This document shows positions 15,001 to 22,700 of a stretch of 27,493 bases of DNA, one piece after another. How positions within the stretch are numbered: the stretch's first letter is position 1; each line of letters begins with the position of its first letter. Origin of the DNA: a virus; the IMG/VR virus record IMGVR_UViG_3300030104_006308, positions 1 to 27,493 of that record; one strand, 5' to 3'. A program made the position numbers and the translations under genes. Under the pieces are notes generated by a model, which made no database searches, was not told the origin of the DNA, and saw nothing but the letters and a program-made list of their open reading frames with translations.

Positions 15001-18000
15001 TCAGTTACCATCCCAGAGCACTTCTTTGTTTCTGGAGAGGAAGTAACATATGCACATGATGCTGATGAGGGAAGTCCTATTGGAATTGCTACAACTACAA
15101 TTACAGGTATAGGAACTACAACTCAACTTCCATCAACTGTTTATGTCATAAAGGTTGATGAAACAACTGTTAAATTTGCTAAAACTCCTGAAGATGCTTT
15201 AAAAACAGTTCCAAATGAATTGCATTTAACATCTCTTGGTGTTGGTGCGGCACATACTTTATTTGCTAGAAATCAAAATACAAAATGTTTGATTGCGATT
15301 GATAATTATATTCAATCTCCAATAGTTTCTACTGCAGTAACAACAAGCACTGTAGCTCTCATGGGTGTGGCAGATAGATTAGTTAGAGTTGTTGGTGTAA
15401 CATCAATTACTGGTGGTGATTTAATAAAAATAAATCAAGAGATAATGAAAGTGAATACTGTTGGTTTTGGATCAACTAATTCACTTCTTGTGGATCGTGC
15501 TTGGATGGGAACAGGATTAGGTATTCATACATCCAACTCTATAGTTACTAAAATTGAAGGTAATTATAATATTGTTGATAATACACTTAATTTTGTAACA
15601 GCACCACAAGGACCAACACCAATTAGTTCCACAACTAATGAACCTGATGATAGAGATTATGTTGGTATAACAACTTTCTCTACTTTCCAAGGTAGAACTT
15701 TCTTAAGATCTGGTGGCGAAAATACAAGTTCTAGACCATATAGCACAAATTACGTTTTTGATGATATTTCAACTCAATTCACTGGTATTGGAAAAACATT
15801 TACTTTAACCTCAGATAAACAAAATGTAACTGGATTCTCTACTAATAATGCAATTGTTTTAGTTAATGGTATTTTACAAGGGCCAACAGGATCGTTAAGT
15901 GTAGAGCAAGATTTTAACTTAAGTGAGGCATCTGGAATAACCACATTGACTTTCACAGGAACTGCTACTTCTTTAGCAACTGATCCAAATAATTCTAATG
16001 TTCCAGTTGGTGGTGTGATTGTATCAGTTGGATCAACTGGTGGATTTGGATATCAACCACTAGTGGCTGCAGGAGGAACTGCAGTTGTATCTGTTGCTGG
16101 AACTATATCATCCATTTCTATTGGTAATAGTGGATCTGGATATAGAACTGGTATTCAAACAATTGTCAACGTTGGAGTTCAGACTTTTAGTGATGGTGTT
16201 CCTGCAATTGAATTTATTGGAACTGCTGCAATTAGTAATGGACATATTGTTAGCATCGCTATTACTAATCCAGGCACTGGATATACATCAACAAATGCAC
16301 CAGAAGTTGTTATTGATGATCCTTTATCTTACTCCAATATACCTCTTGTTTATGGATCAGACTCTTCAGGAATAGGAACTCAAGCATTTGCAAATATTGT
16401 TGTTGGTCAAGGATCAAGTGTAATTGATTTTGAAATAACAAACACTGGTTATGGATACGCAGATGGCCAAGTTTTAACAGTTCCAAAAGCAGGAACAACT
16501 GGTATTCCAACAGATCCAACTAAAACATTTGAAGAATTTAGAATAACACTAGAAGAGACAATCGATGATAAATTTGCTGCATGGCACTTTGGACAATTAG
16601 ATGTTTTAGATAAAATTGATAGTGAATTTGACGGATCTAAGAAAGTATTTACTTTGAAGAAAAACAATTCTCCTATAACAATAAGAGCAAGAGAGGGATC
16701 TAATATTGATGTTCAATCAACAATATTAGTGTTTATTAATAATGTTTTACAAGTTCCAGGTGAAGGTTATACTTTAAATAATGGAAGTATACTATCATTC
16801 CCATCAGCTCCAAGAGGAAGACAAAGTGATGGATCATATGATGGAGATACTTGTAAGATTCTCTTTTATAAGGGAAGTGGTGATATTGATGTTAAATTTA
16901 GAGATATATTGGAAACTGTTAAAAAAGGTGATACCTTAGAAATTCGTGGAGATGCTGATCTCTGTTCAGACTCAATATCTCAAGATAAAAGATTAGTTGA
17001 AGAAGTTGTTTCAACTGATATTGTTAACACTAATGTTTACGATGGTGTTGGTATTAATGGAGATCCATTATGTAAGAGAACTGTTACTTGGTGTAAACAA
17101 GGAGTTGATAAGATTATTAATGGTCAGATCGTAAGTAAGAGTCGTGAAGAATTAGAACCTTTAATTAATCCAACCACTTTTATTATACAGTCTGTTGGAG
17201 TAGGATCTACAGTTGTCTTTACTCAAAGTGTCAAAACATTCTTTGATCCAAATAATGAGGATCAAACAAGTGCTAAAACACAAGAGATTTCAATAGTTTC
17301 TCAAGATACCATAACGGGTGCAGCTGCAACGGCAATCGTTTCTGTTGCTGGAACCATAACATCAGTTACAATATCTGATGGTGGTGTTGGATATACAACT
17401 GCACCAGAGGTTATAATAGGAACTCCTGTTGGATTAGGAACAACAACAAGGGCAGTGGCAACTGCTTCCTTAACTGGTGATACAGTTTCTTCAATTACAG
17501 TTACATCTCCTGGCACTGGATATACAAATACCAATCCACCACAAGTTCTCATCTCTGTTCCATCAGCAATAAAAGAAACAAATAAATCTTCATTGTATGA
17601 AGGTGACTTTGGACAGATTGTTGGAATATCCACTACTTCAGTTGGTGTTGCAACCACTGCTGTTGTATTTGATCTCTTTATTCCGACTAATTCATTCTTA
17701 AGAGATTCTAATATTGTTGGAACTGCAGTCACAATAAGTGGTATTCAAACTGGATATTACTTTACTGTATCCAATAGTAATATTGGTAATGGATTAACGT
17801 CTATATATCAAGATGGGTCTGTTCTAGGAATAGGAACCACATTCGTAGATGGTGTTTATGAAGTTGCTGCTGTGTCTGTGGCAGAAACATCTACACCTGG
17901 AATTGCTAACACTTATGTTGCTAGAGTAACAGCAAGTGTTTCTAGTTTTAATTCTTTATCTGGTGTTGGTTCAAGTGAAATATTTGGTGAATTCTCTTGG

Positions 18001-18141
18001 GGTAGAATAACTTTAGGAGATAGGGCTAGCACAACTGTTAAGTCCTTTAACGCATATACTCAAAACGGATTTACAGGACTTTCAACATCTGCTGTTGTTA
18101 GTAGGGTAACTCCATTGAAGTTTAAAGATTATTCTGCATAA
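6001..18141 (+). CDS. Giant gp7-like baseplate/tail structural protein with YHYH-like domain, 4046 aa
   Basis: Probably a virion structural protein at the gp7 position of the wedge (between gp6 and gp8). The N-terminus (QLQNIVENQLPAFVKDDFPL, FLKEYYNSQ, then FLSRVKDFYETKGTEEGFKILFGALYGE near 200-227) resembles the wedge protein that follows gp6 in cyanomyoviruses. The identification with gp7 rests on position and that resemblance. At about 1255-1381 lies a YHYH-like domain (LGWAYDGNPIYGPYGY, LDEHNGRFCVTPEYP, YAYFATI, FPYFIG). The rest is a mosaic of repeats: seven HxxxxG(D/E)xV units, GxGY units, about 20 GIGTT-like motifs, three copies of a beta module at about 2610-2937, and 'EII...RG' units near 104-146 and 3139-3188. 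No signal peptide or membrane segment is seen. It begins 36 bp after gp6 and has no in-frame stop in 12 kb. T4 gp7 has about 1030 residues, so this is roughly four times larger. Confidence 0.8.
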   Translation: MISTDLQRVQLQNIVENQLPAFVKDDFPLVGEFLKEYYNSQEYSGAPADLIQNIDEYIKLENLTTNADKTELRDDISFNTTTINATFNLQTEIFGTYEFPERYGLIQIDSEIILYKEKTDNSFLGCVRGFSGVTSYGTHDQLQFSISDANPHLAGTKIINLSALLFNQFLFKLKKQISPGFENRTLDSDLNQRLFLSRVKDFYETKGTEEGFKILFGALYGEKVDLIDPKDFLFKPSNAEFVVTKDLVVEAIDGDPLQLLNSTIYQDANVDYGITEAYAPISDIEKISIDNEDYYKLKLDFGFAKDIPLDGSIFGEFSVHPNTKIITPVSVGSSTIDVDSTIGFPNTGELYTEFATGVVGILTYRSKSINQFFGVGIARTTDAGITTAINSTENIRLNVEAYGYVGFGFTTKVSMRVGSVLSDISIPDNTYDYDKNDKIKIKSLGITTSSARVDDWFYNIATKYDVKSITLIDESDFTYTLVTFAKNNLRLGDQVVVVDTTGNTKDSTVSDVISEFSFSIRGQGLISDAKLTVERKILRGKVETSLSNYSYIENLFANVQNTYARFNQDVMVASSGIPNYFDSPLDFYDRKITLDGEYDGAEFTILGVDDHGYYTGDPVYYSPFTIESKDFFGNITRVISKFPEMNEGVFYVNRLNKNQFQLATSPANISNNSFVSVSGIVTSNTLEPFEFHDKTVQHQFLVKEFKNPINDDGVYTTEPGSRVGMLVNGVEILNYKSSESIYHGPIKKINVASEGDGFDIINPPLVHISDNVGLGATGHVSVKGSLQEINVEDTGFDYVTKPTITISGGNGKGATASVNTTFIEYSVSFNSTSDSARVDLNNDTIGFSTFHKFNNGEKVIYKTDGQTAVGGISTDAIYYVHTVGVSTVKLYADETQAVNAGLGTISLSSFGVGVHRLQSVNQKQIISNIVVNNPGEGYENKKRTIISPTGINTSLNQININDHGYESGEIVRYSFDVDKLTGINSNTDYVITSIDKDHFKLSSVGVGTTSKFLFYDTKQYLNLTSSGLGTGSHSFNYIPITVSLDGEIGITTFSGQDFTAKIQPLFRGPITSVQVTGEGKEYGSSEIINYDRQPLITLDNGSGAQIDGIISNGKIVEVVINNPGEGYNAPPRLTVSGTGDFAKLVPIVNDGRITNVIIKNAGIGYTGGIGIGVTVDGSNAKLRAEIKTWGINLVKKYENIISNNDGILEPAENSEFGIEYTHLYAPRKLRESVYVKNQDNKIKYGLVDLQILDGNEVSPEFHSPILGWAYDGNPIYGPYGYTTRSGGAIRLMKSGYEAVTALNRPPLSSYPLGFFVEDFEFKNSGDLDEHNGRFCVTPEYPRGVYAYFATINPSSIESSGPFEGFKSPVFPYFIGSSFKSKPNEFNYDISVNQKTYDFNTSACFRNTTPYSLNEENAYYDFLFQPNKKREQLINITSVSRGSIDSVGILTGGNNYQVGAGISFDSDSEFQKAKSNVSSVGGKIVTNISVASSTISNLEISPFNLNGEYIAISSSPHNFSNLNLVSLSGFNTSIDYINSSFNIGVRTESVALSKDVANTNTTGLVTYFGISGSVKTDLLAVRENDILGIGTEKVQVLNIDKLNSRFRVLRAQKNTVSSAHTAGVVITEDSRKFTFKSSPENNVKFNLNKEIYFEPKEALGIGTITGVGIGTTISFSNPGAGITQIFIRTESIFLPEHDLNTGDVVTYQTNTGDAIGVSTDGITAYSLPTGAPLYVGKISNDLVGIQTFEVGIGTTGTFVGIASTTKTRGLLRFTGIGTGTYHSFKTVRKNVVKAEVNRQNVTVATASTHGLLFNDTVAIDVQPGIGTTISVKYNDFNRRIVFNPKDFTASNIDIINNTITILNHEFNNGDKVIHTSTSSSGGLENNKIYYIVRYSKDKIQLTLTKYQTTLFTPDVVDITSASSGTISAINPLTDVYKNNTVSFDLSDPSLATIVGLTSYSAFDLNIYTDKDFNTEFYSSGETKFFEVNKIGSVGLTSDAKLNLSVTKNLPDILYYKFTPVNLSVISKEKNEIVIDKEVDGNNQINVNDSIYSGVFKVTGIGSTTTFNYNLIEAPEKSSYSSVESKLNYITNSKTAYGSIAEIETKYRGNGYEKIVGVSSISSNLGTKAILEPKSESIGKILSTKIENIGFNYPSDNTLRPVANLPEILKIESLTSFNEIGITSAGKNYTIAPRLIVKDGFTGNLVNDVDLKFELGKTKVEIIKNTKGIYNTPPLLIPTGNVNGIGINTISYDSSTQNVTIGLNTAFSDESPFNVGDKVLIENVSVGVGTTGYGYNSSKYDYTLFTLTDVNVPLGGGVGFVTYSLAGLLPENENPGNHDVLNSAGSIIPEKYFPQFDIKLKKNDFILNEVVSSGVKVGSVESWNSTSETLKVSSNLNFDVGDLIIGKTSETQGTIVSKVDFESEIKLSSGSVVRSGWKNESGFISNTLQRISDNFYYQNFSYSLKSKVSIDKWDSAVQSLAHPSGFLKFSDLVVESTDRDVTKSGLESDLFIFLDVIEDIDLNCYSSFDLVTENSLNISDNEKASNQIYFNSRVLTDFFESVGNRVLVIDDVSTEFSSDPRPTKFSTADEFPISQRSKKFLTLVKDATFTGERQTMIVSLLQNGSEGYLNQYGRVESVTDLGSFDFAVSGNNGQLRFFPTKFQNNNYNMSVVSFDIIGFANTTGIGTTTLGDVVNIESTQTSVSAGTTTTIVGIASTYRSSKIIVQINADNGRMEYDELNVIHDGTTVELLEYGQLTTDNANNFGGAGLGTYIASMSTGDINIDFVPQAGIAASVDTIRISIASTLSTGIGTQHIGDGALSLSTLESSFTSISASGSPTENLIAQYTINNTVGTNDKNCAYYVLSIEDTTNDRYEMAEVVVLNDSSEAYITEFANLTSVAGLGTVGAAVSTSHTQLFYTPNAGIDVQVRAFQMSLQIAAEDSDISTVDSVSLTNASISGGQGTYEGTGSDVKRAFNLSHDGRDIFAREFDGSSSSVIDLTKNSVTIPEHFFVSGEEVTYAHDADEGSPIGIATTTITGIGTTTQLPSTVYVIKVDETTVKFAKTPEDALKTVPNELHLTSLGVGAAHTLFARNQNTKCLIAIDNYIQSPIVSTAVTTSTVALMGVADRLVRVVGVTSITGGDLIKINQEIMKVNTVGFGSTNSLLVDRAWMGTGLGIHTSNSIVTKIEGNYNIVDNTLNFVTAPQGPTPISSTTNEPDDRDYVGITTFSTFQGRTFLRSGGENTSSRPYSTNYVFDDISTQFTGIGKTFTLTSDKQNVTGFSTNNAIVLVNGILQGPTGSLSVEQDFNLSEASGITTLTFTGTATSLATDPNNSNVPVGGVIVSVGSTGGFGYQPLVAAGGTAVVSVAGTISSISIGNSGSGYRTGIQTIVNVGVQTFSDGVPAIEFIGTAAISNGHIVSIAITNPGTGYTSTNAPEVVIDDPLSYSNIPLVYGSDSSGIGTQAFANIVVGQGSSVIDFEITNTGYGYADGQVLTVPKAGTTGIPTDPTKTFEEFRITLEETIDDKFAAWHFGQLDVLDKIDSEFDGSKKVFTLKKNNSPITIRAREGSNIDVQSTILVFINNVLQVPGEGYTLNNGSILSFPSAPRGRQSDGSYDGDTCKILFYKGSGDIDVKFRDILETVKKGDTLEIRGDADLCSDSISQDKRLVEEVVSTDIVNTNVYDGVGINGDPLCKRTVTWCKQGVDKIINGQIVSKSREELEPLINPTTFIIQSVGVGSTVVFTQSVKTFFDPNNEDQTSAKTQEISIVSQDTITGAAATAIVSVAGTITSVTISDGGVGYTTAPEVIIGTPVGLGTTTRAVATASLTGDTVSSITVTSPGTGYTNTNPPQVLISVPSAIKETNKSSLYEGDFGQIVGISTTSVGVATTAVVFDLFIPTNSFLRDSNIVGTAVTISGIQTGYYFTVSNSNIGNGLTSIYQDGSVLGIGTTFVDGVYEVAAVSVAETSTPGIANTYVARVTASVSSFNSLSGVGSSEIFGEFSWGRITLGDRASTTVKSFNAYTQNGFTGLSTSAVVSRVTPLKFKDYSA
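9781..10143 (+). other. YHYH-like domain inside the giant protein
   Basis: About residues 1261-1381. The motifs GWAYDGNPIYGPYGY, LDEHNGRFCVTPEYPRGVYAYF and PVFPYFIGSSF follow the order and spacing I know from the YHYH domain family, a domain found in some secreted and phage structural proteins whose activity is not established. It interrupts a run of GxGY-type repeats (last copies near 1121 and 1159) and is followed by more structural sequence. Confidence 0.7.
13828..14811 (+). repeat. Three tandem beta-rich modules in the giant protein
   Basis: At about residues 2610-2677, 2717-2801 and 2856-2937 the pattern is strand (TMIVSLLQN / KIIVQINAD / YYVLSIEDT), E or Y-rich strand ending in a hydrophobic stretch (YGRVESVTDLG / LNVIHDGTTVELLEYGQL / MAEVVVLNDSSEAYITEF), then LGxx.A.S, a short strand (LRFFPTKF / INIDFVPQAGI / TQLFYTPNAGI) and a final VS/RISIA/MSLQIA strand. 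The order is the same in all three, and copies 2 and 3 are the closest. Confidence 0.6.
16081..17560 (+). repeat. Duplicated SVAGT-GxGY modules in the giant protein
   Basis: VVSVAGTISSISIGNSGSGY (about residues 3362-3381) recurs as IVSVAGTITSVTISDGGVGY (about 3780-3799). Each is followed 40-50 residues later by a second unit, NPGTGYTSTNAPEVVIDDP or SPGTGYTNTNPPQVLISVP. At DNA level TCTGTTGCTGGAAC is identical in both copies, indicating a fairly recent block duplication. Confidence 0.65.
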
Positions 18142-18146
18142 TAACT

Positions 18147-18155
18147 TAATAAATA
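18147..18155 (+). promoter_or_regulatory. Late-promoter-like motif before gp8
   Basis: TAATAAATA within a TAATAAATAAATAAA stretch (18147-18161) in the 31-bp gap before the gp8 start resembles the T4 late core TATAAATA. Chance occurrence in AT-rich sequence cannot be excluded. Confidence 0.4.
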
Positions 18156-18172
18156 AATAAAAACTCTGTCAA

Positions 18173-19726
18173 ATGGCCGCAATAATAACGGATCAACTTC
18201 GTATTCTGAATACTAAAGATTTTGTAGCGAGCGTAGCATCAACTACCAATTCATACTACACTTGGATTGGTTTGCCAAATCCTACTTCTGTTGATTCCAA
18301 TTGGAATACCACTCCACCTGATCCTAGAGATAGTTTTAATCAAGAAAATGATTATTGGGATACAATGATCGCCTTGAAAAAAATTGACTCAACTGATGTA
18401 AAACAGGTTGTGAGTAAAAACACTTGGTCTTCAGGTGTTACTTATGATATGTATAGAAATGACATTAAGGCAGAGAGTCCATCTAAACCATCAAATGCAA
18501 TAAGTTTGTATGATGCAAACTATTTTGTGATGAATTCTGATTTCAAAGTTTATATTTGTCTTCAGAATGGAACTGATCCTGATAATCCAGAGGGAAAAGC
18601 ATCATTAGATGAACCAACGTTTACTGATTTAGAACCAAGAGCAGCTGGTAGTAGTGGTGATGGGTATATTTGGAAATACCTCTATACAATTAAACCAGGT
18701 GATATTGTAAAATTTGACTCTACCAATTTTATGCCAGTTCCAAAGGACTGGTCAACTAACACTGATGATGCTGCAGTTAGAGATAATGCAGCAACTAGTG
18801 GACAACTTAAAATTGTTACTGTTACTAATAGAGGTGTTGGACTAGGAACTGCTAATCAAACTTATACAAAAGTTCCAATTAAAGGAGATGGTGCAGGAGC
18901 AGAGGCAACTGTTGTTATTAACAGTAGTTCTAAAGTTGAATCTGTTACTGTTTCAAAAGGTGGATCTGGATATACTTTTGGAACTTTAGATTTAGCTGGT
19001 GGTGGAGTTCCAACTGGTAGTACAAGTGCTGCTTTTAATGTTATTATTCCTCCTCAAGGTGGACATGGTGCAGATATTTACAGAGAATTAGGTGCTAAGA
19101 GCACATTACTTTACTCTAGAATTGAAAATGATAGTGAAAATCCAGATTTTATAACTGGTAACGAATTTTCAAGAATAGGTGTTGTTCAAAATCCTCAAGC
19201 ATTTAATTCTAGTGTTAATTTGGAATTAGATAAAGCAAGTGCAGTTTATGCTATAAGACTTACTGGTGCTGGAGCTAGCAATGCTACATTTACTGCAGAT
19301 GGTTTTATCACTCAAAACATAGGAGTAGGATCTACTGCTGTGGGTAGGGTAATTTCATATGATCAAACAACACAAGTTTTAAAATATTGGCAAGATAGAA
19401 CCACTGCTGGATTTAACACAAACGGCACTGCTAATACGAGTCCTGAGTATGGATTTGAGTTAAATAGATTTACATCAAACATAAAAACAGGTGGTTCATT
19501 TAGTATTGTTGGTGGGTCTGCTACTTTAGCGATTAATACATCATTTACAGGTGTATCAACAGTAATAAATAGTAGGACGTATTACCTTGGACAGTCATTC
19601 TTTGCTGGATTGGCTAACCCAGAAGTTAAAAAATATTCTGGAAATATTATTTACGTTGATAATAGACCAGCAATTACTAGGTCTACAAACCAAAAAGAAG
19701 ATATCAAAGTCATTTTGCAATTCTAA
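18173..19726 (+). CDS. 8: Baseplate wedge subunit gp8 (enlarged)
   Basis: A gp8-type wedge protein. In T4, gp8 is a dimer that joins gp7 and gp10 in the baseplate wedge and anchors the outer part. The match is clearest at two places. SGDGYIWKYLYTIKPGDIVKF with MPVPKDW shortly after (about residues 160-196) parallels T4 GDGYVWEYLFEI...VPWP. The C-terminal SGNIIYVDNRPAITRSTNQKEDIKVILQF (489-517) parallels T4 SGEMIYMENRPPI...EEINILFTF. The family opening (DQLRILNTKDFVASV) is also present. T4 gp8 has 334 residues; the excess lies mainly in the middle (about 205-450) and includes a GxGY module (SVTVSKGGSGYTFG near 255-268) and IGVGSTAVG, both shared with the neighbouring giant proteins. It begins 31 bp after the giant gene and ends 6 bp before the next. 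Confidence 0.9.
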   Translation: MAAIITDQLRILNTKDFVASVASTTNSYYTWIGLPNPTSVDSNWNTTPPDPRDSFNQENDYWDTMIALKKIDSTDVKQVVSKNTWSSGVTYDMYRNDIKAESPSKPSNAISLYDANYFVMNSDFKVYICLQNGTDPDNPEGKASLDEPTFTDLEPRAAGSSGDGYIWKYLYTIKPGDIVKFDSTNFMPVPKDWSTNTDDAAVRDNAATSGQLKIVTVTNRGVGLGTANQTYTKVPIKGDGAGAEATVVINSSSKVESVTVSKGGSGYTFGTLDLAGGGVPTGSTSAAFNVIIPPQGGHGADIYRELGAKSTLLYSRIENDSENPDFITGNEFSRIGVVQNPQAFNSSVNLELDKASAVYAIRLTGAGASNATFTADGFITQNIGVGSTAVGRVISYDQTTQVLKYWQDRTTAGFNTNGTANTSPEYGFELNRFTSNIKTGGSFSIVGGSATLAINTSFTGVSTVINSRTYYLGQSFFAGLANPEVKKYSGNIIYVDNRPAITRSTNQKEDIKVILQF

Positions 19727-19732
19727 AGAATT

Positions 19733-22700
19733 ATGTCTCAGGAAACCAATCTTAACGTAGCTCCCTACTTTGATGATTTTAATGCAAGTGATGACTATTA
19801 TAAAGTGTTGTTTAAACCTGCCGTTCCAGTTCAGGCAAGGGAGTTAAATAATTTACAATCTATATTACAATATCAGATTGAAAAATTTGGTCAGCACTTT
19901 TTTAGAGAGGGTTCAAAGGTAATTCCTGGTAATACTTCTTACAATGATCAATATCCTGCATTAGAACTTCAACAATCATATCTTGGAGTAGAGTTATCTA
20001 ATTATATCGGACAGTTAGTTGGAGTAAAAATAACTGGATTAACCTCAGGTGTTACTGCGATAGTAGATAAAGTTTTATTTGCTAAAGATTCTGATAGAGG
20101 AAATCCAACTCTTTACATTAATTATTTGCAATCAGATTCAACAAATAATGCATCTGAATTATTTTTTAATGATGAGTTAATATCTGCGGATATTGATATT
20201 TTAGCAGCAAATACTGTAATTTCAGCTGGCGAACCTTTTGCCAACACTTTAGTTCAAAATACAACATCTTTAGGATCTGCATTTTCAATTAGAAATGGAG
20301 TATATTTTGCAAAGGGTCAATTTTTAGAAGTTCAGGATGAAACTATTTTATTAGATCAATACTCTAACACTCCAAATTATAGAATAGGACTTTTCATTAG
20401 TGAGAAAATAATTAATGCAGATATGAATCCTGCGTTAAATGATAATTCAAGTGGTTTTAATAATTTTTCAGCACCTGGTGCAGATAGACTGCAAATAACC
20501 ACGTCTTTATTTAAAAAACAATTAGATGATTACGATGATGATAATTTTATAGAATTAGCAACAGTAACTGAAGGAAATATTGTAGCCAAAAAAACTGGGT
20601 CAGATTATAATATCATAACAGATGAACTAGCAAGAAGAACTTTTGCAGAATCTGGAGATTATTATGTTAAACCCTTTAATGTTTCAGTTAAAGAGTCTTT
20701 AGATAACTATCAAGGTAATAATGGTGTTTTTACTCCTGGTCAATTGACACCATCTGGGAACGTTCCCTCTGGTGACATTGGTTTGTATAAATTATCTCCA
20801 GGCAGAGCGTTTGTTAAAGGATATGATATTCAACTAAATGGATCTACCTTTTTAGATTTTAATAAACCAAGAACAACAAAAACATTAAAAGATCAAGCGA
20901 TAGATTATAATACTGGTGCTACATTAAAAATTAATAATACATTTGGAAATCCTCAAATAGGACTTGGTAATACTTATGTTTTAAGTTTGAGAGATTCTAG
21001 AGTTGGTTCTGCAGCTACTCTTCCCTCAGGAAAGGAAATTGGATTAGCGAGAGTATATGATTTTGATTTAAATTCTGGATCTTACAATACTAATAATCCT
21101 AATATTAATGAATGGGATTTAACATTATTTGATCTTCAAACAGTATCTGAAATAACATTAAATGAATCTATTACTTTATCTGTTCCCACGCATATAAAGG
21201 GTAAATTTAGTGGAGCAACTGCTTTCTTGAAATCATCAGTTTCTGCAGGGACTGCTCTAACTGTTTATGAAGTAAATGGAGATTTTATAAAAAATGAAAA
21301 CTTTATTATTGATGGCGTAGAAAATACTAGAGTTGCAGTAGCAGTTACTAACTTTGGAATATCTGATGTTAGATCTGTTTTTGGTAATGTTAACGGCCCA
21401 GATATGAATACTGTTGGTGCTGCACAAACATTTTCTGCTGATATTATTCAAACACCTATAACAAATGTTGGAGTTGCAACTATCACAACTGTTAATGCTG
21501 TCGGTGTTAGCACAATTAGAAGTAGTAATCCTAGATTTCCTGGTCAAATAAAAACAGGTAACTTAGTTCAATTTAGTAATATTACCTCTAGTGATCCTGT
21601 TTTCGCTTCAGTAACTAGCATAGGATCTAGTCATGTCAATATAACTGGAGTAACAACTGTTACAGGAGTATGTGATGGCAAATTACCCTCATCATTACTT
21701 CAAGTTTCTGATCTTACAGTTATAGGATCTGATCTTGAAAAAGCAGATGATCTATCTTTCTTTACAAAATTATCAAAATCTAATATATCTAACGTAGATT
21801 TAACCGATGCCTCTTTAGTAATTAAAAAAACTCAAAGTGTTAATATTAACGCTAATCAATTATCAACGGCTGTTGAGACAGGAACTAATGAAACTTTCTT
21901 ACCTTTCACTCCATCAAGATACTCTTTAATTAGAAGTGATGGAACAACTGAAGTTTTAACTAGTGATAAAGTTCAAATTAATACTGCATCAAACAGATTA
22001 GAAATTTTTGGATTAGGTGGTAATGATGATGCAACATTAATAACAACTTTAAAGAAACAAAAACCAAAAGCAAAGGTAAAACTTCAAAATAGAGTTAATA
22101 CTTTATTGGTTGATAAATCAACAAACTCTGCATCTGGTTTAACAACAACAACTTTAAATGATGGTTTAACTTTTGGTAATTTTCCTTTTGGAACTAGAGT
22201 CCAAGATGAGCAAATTTCTTTAAATGTTCCTGATGTTTTTACAGTTTATAAAATTTATGAATCAACAAATACATCAGATCCTTCTGCTCCAACCTTAGTA
22301 TTAAGATCATTAACTGGTGTTACAGGTAAAACATCTGATTTAGTAATAGGTGAAAAAATAAAAGGTAAAACAACTCAAGCATGTGCAGTTTTAGCAGAAA
22401 ATGTAACTGATTTTAAAATATCTTTCATCGATGAGAATCAAATTAATTTCAAAGAGGGTGAAACTGTAGTATTTGAAGAATCCAATATTGAAGCCGTTAT
22501 TGTGACTATCGACACTCCTAGTATTGATATTACATCATCTTTTAAATATGAAAATGGACAAAAAGAGGATTCTTATAATCATTCATCAATTGTTAGAGAA
22601 CCAAAAACTAACGCACCAACCAAAAAGTTAAAAATATATTTTGCTAATGGAACTTATCAATCAACAGATGATGGTGACATAACAACTGTTGATTCTTATT

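Larger units (their letters stand above)
7831..15290 (+). repeat. Seven copies of an HxxxxGDxV module within the giant protein
   Basis: Units begin at residues 611 (HGYYTGDPVYY), 851 (HKFNNGEKVIY), 963 (HGYESGEIVRY), 1696 (HDLNTGDVVTY), 1808 (HGLLFNDTVAI), 1863 (HEFNNGDKVIH) and 3007 (HFFVSGEEVTY). Most are followed by G-I/L, then YYV or YVI, then KL/QL/KF about 30-50 residues later. This HG-xxxGDxV...YYV...L pattern is common in phage tail proteins as a small beta module. The copies differ too much at DNA level to be recent duplications. Confidence 0.65.

Noticed and set aside
16085-16375. Plus-strand frame of 96 codons inside the giant gene
   Set aside because: It is a shadow frame: Leu-rich composition results from reading GTT/TTA-rich DNA one base off.
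17301-17732. Minus-strand frame of 143 codons
   Set aside because: It is opposite a region of the giant gene with clear repeat motifs and its composition (Val/Pro/Thr) mirrors those repeats.
21257-21547. Minus-strand frame rich in Asn, Cys and Ser
   Set aside because: It is a shadow of the 2477-aa gene with no start signals.
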